Under the pieces are notes generated by a model, which had not been told where the DNA came from, did not search any database, and saw only the letters and a list, made by a program, of their open reading frames with translations. Shown here piece by piece: positions 15,931-23,252 of a stretch of DNA of 23,252 bases. Every line of letters starts with the position of its first letter. Position 1 is the first letter of the stretch. The DNA is taken from assembly GCA_963629575.1 (NCBI GenBank), contig CAVGIM010000051.1, forward strand, positions 1 to 23,252. Direction: 5' to 3'. Origin of the DNA: Hallerella sp963629575. GTDB lineage: Bacteria; Fibrobacterota; Fibrobacteria; Fibrobacterales; Fibrobacteraceae. The position numbers and the translations under genes were made by a program.

Positions 15931-16928
15931 CGCGGGTCTTCGCCTGTCACGCGATACCCGGCAAAAAGGGCATAATGCCAGAGATTCTCGACGAGATTTT
16001 CGGTATAGCCCTTGAACTGGGCGTCGATAAATTCATTCGAATGCGCGAGAATGTTGCTGTTTCGGGCGTTGATTTTTTCAATCAGCGGCTTTTCGGGCAA
16101 GATATTGCTTTTCTTGATGTTGCACTTCGGGCATGACAGGACAAAATTCCAGAGCTTGTCCTCCTTGACAAAGCTCCACGGAATGAAATGGTCCACGTGC
16201 ACGATTCCAGAAAGCTTGCAGCCGCAGTAGAAGCAGGTGTTCTCTTCGAATTCGATGGATAGGACTTTCCGAAAGACGGAAAGCGGTTCGCGCTGCGGAA
16301 GCGATAGTTCCAGCTTTCCGAGAATTCCGAACAGAACGGATTCATCGTTAATGCGTTCAAGAAATTGCGCCCAATAATAGTAATTGAGTTTTTCCACTTC
16401 GACCTTGTACTTGAGCAAAAATTCATAGGCACCGGGAGAAAGCACCAGCGAATCGCCCGACAAGTCAAACGCATACAGATTTCCCGAAAAGTCTCCATAC
16501 AGCGCTCCGAGTACATAGCGACAACATTCCTGTTGCACCTTTCGAATCAACGCAACGCGAGTCCTCTCTTCCATCGCGGCAAACTCGATACACCCAAGAA
16601 TCGGCTCCTTGCGCACATATTCATAGAATATCTGTTCGATTTTAGTCGTTTTGCCATCGGACGTTACCGCTTTTTGCCGTAGCCGATATTTGACAACCAA
16701 ATTCCAAAAGCTTTCCGCGAATTTCGAGAAAATATCCGAATAGAGAATCCGTTCCCCGTCTGCCACCCTCTCGTTATTGAAAAGGTTGTCGAGAATCGCC
16801 TTCAAAAGCGCAAACTTGTAAGTCGTCGTCTTGTTTGCGCTCGAAAAAAAACGATTGAACAGCCTCCAGTAGTCGGCGTCCGACAATCGAAACGCATTCA
16901 GTGCGCCATTTTTTGTCGTCCAAGCCAT
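15927..16928 (-). CDS. HNH endonuclease domain protein, candidate defence nuclease
   Basis: The 333-residue product has a mostly helical N-terminal region of unknown type (about 1-225) followed by a complete HNH nuclease with structural zinc cysteines: CFYC (232-235), VHVDHFIPWS (Asp246-His247), Asn261 in LWNFVLSC, and CPKCNIKKS (266-274). HNH proteins of this layout cut or nick DNA. Its TAG stop interlocks with the activase TAG in a CTAG sequence. The start at 16928 is the first ATG after an in-frame TGA six bases upstream; no Shine-Dalgarno is visible. It is divergent from the sulfur-enzyme operon across about 145 bp and shares its lower GC. By position it may be the restriction partner of that operon, which is an inference. 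Confidence 0.85.
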   Translation of the reverse strand: MAWTTKNGALNAFRLSDADYWRLFNRFFSSANKTTTYKFALLKAILDNLFNNERVADGERILYSDIFSKFAESFWNLVVKYRLRQKAVTSDGKTTKIEQIFYEYVRKEPILGCIEFAAMEERTRVALIRKVQQECCRYVLGALYGDFSGNLYAFDLSGDSLVLSPGAYEFLLKYKVEVEKLNYYYWAQFLERINDESVLFGILGKLELSLPQREPLSVFRKVLSIEFEENTCFYCGCKLSGIVHVDHFIPWSFVKEDKLWNFVLSCPKCNIKKSNILPEKPLIEKINARNSNILAHSNEFIDAQFKGYTENLVENLWHYALFAGYRVTGEDPR

Positions 16929-17073
16929 GTTTCAAAAAAACGACCGTTTAAATTATCCACGGTCATTTGCTTTTCTTGATAATAATTATGCGTTTTTGTG
17001 GGCATTTTCAAGTATTGTTTCTTTACAAATATACATAAAAACGTTCCGATAAAACGGTCCTTTTCTCGGAACA
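16929..17073. promoter_or_regulatory. Divergent promoter/operator region of the putative defence island
   Basis: This AT-rich spacer separates the HNH gene from the rightward operon. It contains an inverted repeat GACCGT / ACGGTC (16942-16947 and 16959-16964, 11-base spacer) on the HNH side, and a further ACGGTC at 17054-17059 just before the operon. Two of the sites extend to AAACGGTC. They could be operator half-sites for a shared regulator. GATAAT inside the inverted repeat, read leftward, could be a -10 box for the HNH gene. TATACA (17030-17035) is a weak -10 candidate for the operon. Confidence 0.35.
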
Positions 17074-18729
17074 ATTTTTTGGTGCGATTCGTGCGCAATC
17101 CCCGTTATTTCGAGCCAAGAACAAGAAAAGTGTCCCATTTGCGGACATTCTCTGCGCTATCTATCGACAGATCTGCGTCCGGTTTTCCCGGAAGAACGCC
17201 TTCTGCTAGAACTCCTGCTAGGAAAAGAGCCGTTCTGCCTAGCCAAATCGTCTGTCTGGAACGCCACAAACCGTTACTACATCGACGGGAAAGCCGTTTC
17301 CATTTCATCGAGCGTCTTTAGAAACGCAGACTGCGAAAACCTAAGAACAAGACTGTCACAATTTCAAAAAAAGAATCTTGCGCTTTCGCAAGGCCACTTT
17401 GAAGAAACCATCCAAAGATTTATCGATGCAAACAGAAGACGCCTGGAATTTATCAAGGACGAAGCCTTCCGCTTCGTAAACGAAACGGCAGGCGAATTCA
17501 TCCGAAGGAACGGAAGCGAAGCGGAAAGCCGAATCATCGTTTCGTTTAGCGGAGGAAAGGACTCCACGGCGACAGCGGACATTGTCACCAAGGCGCTAGG
17601 AAATCCATACATCACGCACATCTTTGGAAACACGACCCTTGAATTTCCCACCACGTTTGAATACGCGGAACGCTACAAGGAAGCCCACCCGCTTGCGGAA
17701 TTTCGCACCGCCCAGAATAGCGACCAGGATTTCTACGAAGTCTGCAAGCAGATAGGACCACCCGCCCGAATGATGCGATGGTGCTGCTCCATGTTCAAGA
17801 CGGGACCCATCACGAGAATCCTGAACCGCAAATTCGGAAACCGGCAGATTCTCACGTTCTACGGCATTCGCAAGAACGAATCCGTGAGCCGTTCCAAATA
17901 CAGTCGCGTCACCGAGAACACCGAATCCGTAAAAATCCAGAAACAGACCGTCGCAAGTCCCGTCTTTTACTGGAAGGACATCGATATATGGCTCTATCTC
18001 TTGGCGGAGAACGTCGATTTCAACGAAGCCTATCGTCTTGGCTACGACCGCGTAGGCTGCTGGTGCTGTCCAAACAACAACCTTCGCGCACAGTTTCTTT
18101 CGCGAATCTACATGAAGGAACGTTCTGACAAATGGCGAAACTTTCTTATCGACTTTGCGAAACAAATCGGCAAGCCCGACGCCGAAGAATACGTCGATTC
18201 CGGAAAGTGGAAAGCGAGGCAGGGCGGAAACGGCATCGCCGCGGCAGAAGACGTAAAGCTGAAGTTCACGAACTGCACGAGCGAAGAGCACTCGAAAATC
18301 TACCAGCTTGTGCGCGCGTTTGACGACAGCTTTCTAAACATGCTCGTTCCATTCGGCATCATCGCCAAGGATCTCGGTCGAAAGCTTATCCACGAGACCC
18401 TGGTCCTAGACACAAGGACAAAGGTGCCGATTATTTCGGTCCAGCCGTTTAACCAGGACGGATTCGAACATGCCGTAAAAATCCGTACAATGAACATCGA
18501 AAAGCACGATGACATGCAACGGATGATAGGCTACCAGGTCCGAAAATTCAACGTCTGCCGGAAATGTTTAAAGTGCGAATCCATCTGCCGCTTCGGGGCC
18601 ATTAGCCTCGCCGGAAACGAATACCGCATCGATCCCGACAAATGCGCCCATTGCAAAAAGTGCGTTACGGAAAAGTATCTCGCCGGTGGCTGCATGATGG
18701 ACAAATACCTAAGGACCAACGAATCATGA
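17074..18729 (+). CDS. PAPS-reductase-like ATP pyrophosphatase with zinc ribbon and 4Fe-4S domain (SspD / BrxP-like)
   Basis: The 551-residue product begins with a CxxC...CxxC zinc ribbon (FWCDSC and KCPICGH). A block LSTDLRPVFPEERLLLELL follows, then a PP-loop (SFSGGKDS, 159-164) that activates substrates with ATP. Next come the PAPS-reductase segment MRWCCSMFKTGP (Cys237-Cys238), GCWCCPNNN (329-335) and a C-terminal ferredoxin-like domain (CRKCLKCESIC from 495, CAHCKKC from 524, Cys540). Relatives handle sulfur in DNA phosphorothioation (DndC, SspD) and occur as BrxP in type 4 BREX. The frame has no ATG, GTG or TTG between a TAA at 17050 and ATG 17770, which lies past the PP-loop. ATT at 17074, three codons before the first cysteine, is the likeliest start. 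Its TGA overlaps the next ATG. Confidence 0.85.
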   Translation: MFWCDSCAIPVISSQEQEKCPICGHSLRYLSTDLRPVFPEERLLLELLLGKEPFCLAKSSVWNATNRYYIDGKAVSISSSVFRNADCENLRTRLSQFQKKNLALSQGHFEETIQRFIDANRRRLEFIKDEAFRFVNETAGEFIRRNGSEAESRIIVSFSGGKDSTATADIVTKALGNPYITHIFGNTTLEFPTTFEYAERYKEAHPLAEFRTAQNSDQDFYEVCKQIGPPARMMRWCCSMFKTGPITRILNRKFGNRQILTFYGIRKNESVSRSKYSRVTENTESVKIQKQTVASPVFYWKDIDIWLYLLAENVDFNEAYRLGYDRVGCWCCPNNNLRAQFLSRIYMKERSDKWRNFLIDFAKQIGKPDAEEYVDSGKWKARQGGNGIAAAEDVKLKFTNCTSEEHSKIYQLVRAFDDSFLNMLVPFGIIAKDLGRKLIHETLVLDTRTKVPIISVQPFNQDGFEHAVKIRTMNIEKHDDMQRMIGYQVRKFNVCRKCLKCESICRFGAISLAGNEYRIDPDKCAHCKKCVTEKYLAGGCMMDKYLRTNES

Positions 18730-19631
18730 GCGATTTCAAGACAAAATATCGCGGGCATGAAACCTTTTCGATTCGCAAGAACTGGCTAGCCAAGGGAATC
18801 CAGGCGATACAGAAATGCCCGGAAATTTTCACGGACAAGTCTCTTTCCCCGATGGATGAACTCGGCATCGGTCGCAACATGGTGACATCGCTCCGCTATT
18901 GGCTGAAAGTTCTGGGAATTACCCAGGAATCACGAGACCCAAAAACAAAGAAAACGCACACGGTTCTCACAAATTTTGGAACTCTCGTCGCCGAAAACGA
19001 CCCTTACGTCGAAGAATCCGGAACGCTCTGGGCTCTCCAATACAAACTTGCCACGAGTCGCGAACACGCAACCTCTTGGTACTTTTTCTTCAACGAATTT
19101 CAGCAGAACGAGTTTTCAAAAGACGATTTTGTCGGTGCCTTGCAAAATTTTGACCGGATGAATGGCGGTTCTACGGCTCTGGGTTCTTTCGAAAGCGACT
19201 TCGAGTGTCTCGTCAACACATACGTGTCGCGTTTCAAGAACGGAAAGGAAATCGATCCCGAAGACAACCTGGAATCTCCGTTTGCCGAACTCGGACTTAT
19301 CGACTATGCAAACCGCCCAAAGAAACTCTACAGAAAAGCGGTTCCCAACGGGAATGGGATTCCAGCGCTCGTATTTCTGTTTGTTCTATACCTTGGCGCA
19401 CTCGATTATCCCAATCGGGAAATACCCCTTTCCGACATTCTGAACAAGCCGTTTGGCGCCGGGAGAGCCTTCAACCTGGATTCAATCGCCCTGATGGACA
19501 TTCTTGGCGAACTGGAAAATCGGAACAAGCTCCTAGTGGTTCGAACGGCTGGACTAGACTTGGTAAAGCTCGAAAAAGACAAAGAGGCTATCGACAGTCT
19601 AAAAGAATATTACGCGGAGCTAAACCAATGA
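18726..19631 (+). CDS. DUF4007 family protein (SspB-like)
   Basis: The 301-residue product opens with KYRGHETFSIRKNWLAKGI, the hallmark N-terminus of DUF4007 proteins, then MDELGIGRNMVTSLRYWLK and GTLVAENDPYVEESGTLWAL, the other conserved blocks. To my recollection SspB, the nicking protein of the Ssp phosphorothioation system, carries DUF4007; this link should be checked. It would act on DNA in the cytoplasm. The ATG overlaps the upstream TGA (ATGA), and its TGA overlaps the next ATG in the same way, so all three operon genes are translationally coupled. A longer in-frame start at 18642 would run antisense to the Fe-S domain logic of the previous gene and is unlikely. No transmembrane segments are seen. 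Confidence 0.85.
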   Translation: MSDFKTKYRGHETFSIRKNWLAKGIQAIQKCPEIFTDKSLSPMDELGIGRNMVTSLRYWLKVLGITQESRDPKTKKTHTVLTNFGTLVAENDPYVEESGTLWALQYKLATSREHATSWYFFFNEFQQNEFSKDDFVGALQNFDRMNGGSTALGSFESDFECLVNTYVSRFKNGKEIDPEDNLESPFAELGLIDYANRPKKLYRKAVPNGNGIPALVFLFVLYLGALDYPNREIPLSDILNKPFGAGRAFNLDSIALMDILGELENRNKLLVVRTAGLDLVKLEKDKEAIDSLKEYYAELNQ

Positions 19632-22600
19632 ATTCGGCAAAATCTCCCATGATAAAAGCATCGGCTTCCTTTCATTCTTCGGTCAATATCGCATACGATT
19701 TTGGCAATTCCGAAAAAATTCAAGATTTCATCCCGACAAGCGAAGCGATTCGGTTTATCGACGAAAGCATCCAAAGTACGCAGCATTCAAGCAATTCGCA
19801 CCGTTCAAGAATTTTGATCGGAGCTTACGGGAAGGGAAAATCCAGCATCGTTCTCGAAGCAATTTCCTTTCTTTACAACAACCCGAAAAATCGCAACGCT
19901 TTCTATACGGCCATCAAGAGGATAGAGAAAAAAAATACCGAGGCAGCCGAAAATATACGCCAATACATCGAAAGCGAAAAAAGGCTTTTGCCCGTCATTA
20001 TCAACGGAAACAGTTCGAACCTTTCGCAATCATTCCTATACGCCTTGCATTCGACCCTCAAGAAGAACGAATTCAAGAACCTAATGCCGGAAACGCATTT
20101 TGAAGCGGCGGCAAGAACAATCGAAAAATGGGAACGGGAATATCCCGACACATTCCGAAATTTCAACGCGAAAGCCTCCTGCAAGTCATGCGCATTCAAA
20201 AACGCCCTGAGAAATTTTTCCCCAAAACACTTGCAGGAATTCGAGGAACTCTACCCGCAACTAACTTCGGGAAGCAGTTTCAACCCGTTCGAAGGATTCG
20301 ACGTTGTCGATATCTACGAAAAGGTCGCACAGAAATTGGCGGAATTAAAAAAATATAACGGTCTTTACATCGTCTATGACGAATTTGGAAAATATCTGGA
20401 ATCCAGCATTACCCATGCAAGTCTCAAGGACATCAAGCTGTTGCAGGATTTTGCCGAACGGACCGACCGCAGCGGAACGAATCAACTTCATCTAGTCTTG
20501 ATTTGCCACAAGGAAATCGAAAACTATATCGACATTCTTCCCAAACAGAAAGTCGATGGATGGAAAGGAGTCTCGGAACGTTTTCGGCACATTCACCTTT
20601 ACAACAATTACAGCGAAATCTACGGTCTTGTCGAAGCGGCGATTACCAAGGACAAGGAAAAGTGGAACGCTTTCCGCAAAAAACATGATGCGGTATTCAA
20701 GAACCTTGGTGCGGAATGGTTCGGCAACCGTGCCTCCCTGTTTTCCAACGATTCCGCGAACACGCAACAGACGATACTCTACGGTTCCTATCCGCTTCAT
20801 CCCGTCACAGCATACATTCTTCCTAGACTATCCGAAAAGATAGCGCAAAACGAACGTACGCTTTTTACATTCCTTTCCGGAAACGAAAGAAACTGTCTGG
20901 CCTCCCTTGCAAAGAAAACGGACTTCGAGACGGAATCCAACGACAGGAAAATCCCGATATTCACGCCGGAGATCCTTTTCGATTACTTCGAAAGCCAGTT
21001 GCAAAACGAACCGTATGCAAGCGACATCAAAAAGCATTATATCAAGGCGTCTGCCATTCTACGCAAACTCGAATACGGAACACTCGAAGCGAAACTCGTG
21101 AAAACCATTGCGCTCATCTACACGCTTAACCAGTTTGAGCGCCTAAGACCCGACAGCAATACTCTTTTCGCCATCTATCGAGACGCCGGATACGCTCAAG
21201 AAACCATCCGAAACGCCATTCAAAATCTAGCGAAAACAGGCGACATCTACCTCAATATCCATAACAACCAAATCCAGCTCAAGACAAGTTCCGGGATAAA
21301 TGTCGATCAGATTATCCGCGATACCATGGAAAAGAGACGAAGGATAGTCACACCGCTTCAAGTTCTAAACGAATACAATCCATACCGATATCTCTATCCC
21401 ACGCCATACAACATCGAAAACAGCATCACGCGATATTTTCGATTTGTCTTCACTTCGGAAAAGAACTTTTCCTCACAGAACGCCATGGAATCTCTGCCGC
21501 GGAAATCCAGCGAGAAATTTCTGGCCGATGGATTTGTCTTCGCCATTTTTGAAGAAGAAAAAAACGGAGCCCCAAAATCCAGAAAGAATTTTCTAGAACT
21601 TTCCAAGGAGTTTCCAGACAGCGTTTTTATCCTTTCGACAGCCGACAGCAATTTTTCGGAAAGCATTCGAAAATTCGACGCCCTCACAACGCTGCAAAAC
21701 AACTTGCAAGCGACCGGAGATGCAAATTCGCCACTAGCCGAAGAATACGAAATTCTCTACCAGGATCTATACGAAATCATCAGGCAAGTCGTCAATTCCT
21801 ACATAAGCCCCGAAAGCAACCAGGCGATTTATATCAGCGATGGAGAAGAAAAAAGGCTTTATCGAAAATCCGATTTCACGAAACTGCTCTCGAAAATCTG
21901 CGAAAACCTTTTCAAGGATTCGCCAATCATCAACAACGAGATGCTCAACAAGAACGAGCTGACAGGAATTGCGACTAAAAGCCGCACAAAGCTCATCAAC
22001 GCCATTTTGACGGCGACATCGGGAAACATCGCTCTCGAAGGTTCAGGCCAGGAAATTTCCTTTATGCGCAGTGCGCTGGTCGTTCCCGGGATTCTTGACA
22101 AAAGTCCACGAAATAAACAATTCTGCCTTGCGCCAAAAACCGGCAACAGGAAAAACGACGAAAAATTCAAGAATCTCTTTAACACGATTCGGAATTTCCA
22201 TGCCAAGGCAAAAAAGGAAGTTTCCTTTTCCGAACTGATCGATCTGCTAGTCAGTCCCAGGAACCACATCGGGCTTCGCCGAGGAATCATTCCCATCTAT
22301 CTCGCCGTGGCTCTTGCCGAAATTTCAAGAAACGCCGTCATCAAGAAGGAAAACATCGAAGTCCCCACAAGTGCGGAAACGCTTTGTGCCATCCCCGAAT
22401 CACCGGAACAATTTACCGTCAAAATCGAAAAATGGAACGAAGAACGCGCGGAATACGTTCGTTCCATCGAAACTCTTTTCGCGGACTTTGTCCAGGAAGA
22501 CGAAACGAGGAAAAGCGGCTACGCCTATCTTGCAAGCGCTATCTTGCGTTGGTATCGTTCGCTTCCCAAATATGCCAAACAAGCCAAAAAAACATTTAGC

Positions 22601-23252
22601 CACAAAAACGGAAATAGAGACTTCCTCTCCAACATTCTGAAGTTTTCGACCTTACTGCAACAAGGAGGATTTGGCGCACAGGAAGCGCTCTTTGAAAAAA
22701 TTCCTCAGGCCTTGGGAGAAAACGAATGCAATTCGAGCACTTTCGACAAGCTACACCAGGCAAAGCAATTTCTTGAACGCCGCCTAGATGAACTCGCATC
22801 CTATCTCATTCAAGAAACCGAAAAAATCTTTGATGAAAAGGCGACAACCAAACAATCGCTAAAGAACTCAATCGGGGAATTTTGCCAAAAGATAGACAGG
22901 AACATAGGAAACCTTATATTTGAAAATGGAGCCCACAAGTTGCTGCAACTCTACCGTTCCATATCAAACGACGAAATCGCAACCATCCAAGACATGGCCA
23001 AGTTGCTTACCGGGCTTGATATTGACGATTGGAGCGACGAGACAATCTCCATTTACTTCAATCGATTGCAAGAACTCAACAAGACTCTTCTGGAATACAA
23101 AGATGCCAAGAGGAACGAAAGCGCGAATTCCAAGAATTCGACATCAGGCTACACCATTCAATTTTTGCACCAAAACAAACCGCGTTCCAAATCCTTTAAA
23201 AAAGTGGAATGTTCAGTCCGCGCAAAATCCCTGGAAGAAGAAATCTGGCGGA
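19628..23252 (+). CDS. Large P-loop ATPase of SspC / BrxC type, 3' end beyond the window
   Basis: The frame stays open for 1,208 codons to the right edge, so the gene is incomplete here. It opens MNSAKSPMIKASASFHSSVN and contains a Walker A motif GAYGKGKSS (65-73) and a Walker B-like LYIVYDEFGKYLE (Asp251-Glu252). Further conserved-looking stretches are HLVLICHKEIENYI and YPLHPVTAYILPRLSEKIAQ followed by NERTLFTFLSG, reminiscent of BrxC/PglY and related giant ATPases of defence systems. A CxxC pair (SCKSC) lies near residue 183. The remainder is largely helical and charged. It is the third gene of the coupled operon (ATGA overlap). By family analogy it would supply ATP-driven motor or assembly function to the DNA-modifying complex. 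SspC and BrxC cannot be separated from sequence alone. Confidence 0.8.
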   Translation, partial: MNSAKSPMIKASASFHSSVNIAYDFGNSEKIQDFIPTSEAIRFIDESIQSTQHSSNSHRSRILIGAYGKGKSSIVLEAISFLYNNPKNRNAFYTAIKRIEKKNTEAAENIRQYIESEKRLLPVIINGNSSNLSQSFLYALHSTLKKNEFKNLMPETHFEAAARTIEKWEREYPDTFRNFNAKASCKSCAFKNALRNFSPKHLQEFEELYPQLTSGSSFNPFEGFDVVDIYEKVAQKLAELKKYNGLYIVYDEFGKYLESSITHASLKDIKLLQDFAERTDRSGTNQLHLVLICHKEIENYIDILPKQKVDGWKGVSERFRHIHLYNNYSEIYGLVEAAITKDKEKWNAFRKKHDAVFKNLGAEWFGNRASLFSNDSANTQQTILYGSYPLHPVTAYILPRLSEKIAQNERTLFTFLSGNERNCLASLAKKTDFETESNDRKIPIFTPEILFDYFESQLQNEPYASDIKKHYIKASAILRKLEYGTLEAKLVKTIALIYTLNQFERLRPDSNTLFAIYRDAGYAQETIRNAIQNLAKTGDIYLNIHNNQIQLKTSSGINVDQIIRDTMEKRRRIVTPLQVLNEYNPYRYLYPTPYNIENSITRYFRFVFTSEKNFSSQNAMESLPRKSSEKFLADGFVFAIFEEEKNGAPKSRKNFLELSKEFPDSVFILSTADSNFSESIRKFDALTTLQNNLQATGDANSPLAEEYEILYQDLYEIIRQVVNSYISPESNQAIYISDGEEKRLYRKSDFTKLLSKICENLFKDSPIINNEMLNKNELTGIATKSRTKLINAILTATSGNIALEGSGQEISFMRSALVVPGILDKSPRNKQFCLAPKTGNRKNDEKFKNLFNTIRNFHAKAKKEVSFSELIDLLVSPRNHIGLRRGIIPIYLAVALAEISRNAVIKKENIEVPTSAETLCAIPESPEQFTVKIEKWNEERAEYVRSIETLFADFVQEDETRKSGYAYLASAILRWYRSLPKYAKQAKKTFSHKNGNRDFLSNILKFSTLLQQGGFGAQEALFEKIPQALGENECNSSTFDKLHQAKQFLERRLDELASYLIQETEKIFDEKATTKQSLKNSIGEFCQKIDRNIGNLIFENGAHKLLQLYRSISNDEIATIQDMAKLLTGLDIDDWSDETISIYFNRLQELNKTLLEYKDAKRNESANSKNSTSGYTIQFLHQNKPRSKSFKKVECSVRAKSLEEEIWR

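Noticed and set aside
16898..17098. A 66-codon leftward frame overlapping the HNH start
   Set aside because: It is in a different frame, ends 31 bases into the HNH gene, has no recognisable motif and spans the promoter region.
16998..17321. A 107-codon rightward frame from a GTG
   Set aside because: It overlaps the conserved zinc-ribbon frame of the sulfur enzyme and has no recognisable motif. It could matter only if a frameshift separates the two, which is covered in the findings.
17770..18729. The first ATG-started version of the sulfur enzyme (319 residues)
   Set aside because: It would omit the zinc ribbon and the SGGKDS PP-loop encoded in the same open frame upstream, leaving the enzyme without its ATP site.
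1..23252. tRNA genes, CRISPR arrays, insertion sequences, prophage genes
   Set aside because: I found no cloverleaf-like sequence, no regularly spaced direct repeats, no transposase or integrase motifs and no phage structural genes on either strand.

Overview
The window reads as a chromosomal segment of a Gram-negative, anaerobic-type bacterium. Ribosomal, fatty-acid, lipoprotein and cell-wall genes of ordinary bacterial type sit next to a beta-barrel-like outer-membrane protein and a giant 2-hydroxyacyl-CoA dehydratase-type activase, an oxygen-sensitive family. The style of the genes suggests Fibrobacteraceae (Fibrobacter or a relative). That placement is an inference from overall character, not from a marker alignment.

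Layout. Positions 1-2,200: a terminator of an unseen leftward neighbour, the leftward rpsF-rpsR-rplI ribosomal operon with a clear promoter and structured leader, and a leftward exported beta-barrel-like protein. 2,230-3,470: leftward fabF with a strong terminator. 3,557-6,236: a rightward, translationally coupled set (oligoribonuclease, penicillin-binding transpeptidase, lgt). 6,278-7,696: a sodium:alanine-type symporter. 7,697-8,210: no intact gene, but a decayed leftward gene with a recognisable signal peptide and two frameshifts. 8,211-10,898: an 895-residue fused nuclease/DNA-methyltransferase of type IIG restriction-modification style, carrying an in-frame GC-rich palindromic insertion near its C-terminus. 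10,927-11,454: a small leftward serine hydrolase. 11,515-15,930: the 1,471-residue CoA-dehydratase activase.

15,927-23,252: a putative defence island. It has a leftward HNH nuclease, a divergent promoter region, and a tightly overlapping rightward operon of a PAPS-reductase-like sulfur-handling enzyme with a 4Fe-4S domain, a DUF4007 protein and a very large P-loop ATPase that runs off the right edge. The trio matches the composition of the SspD/SspB/SspC DNA-phosphorothioation module and also resembles the brxP-brxC part of type 4 BREX. The genes beyond the right edge will decide which. The divergent HNH gene is a candidate restriction partner.

Two further observations stand out. The sulfur-enzyme gene has no ATG, GTG or TTG start for its conserved N-terminus and appears to use ATT. 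A TAAATTTG-like element sits 6-9 bases before several start codons lacking a Shine-Dalgarno sequence, suggesting leaderless or nearly leaderless transcripts. No tRNA, rRNA, CRISPR array or insertion sequence was seen.
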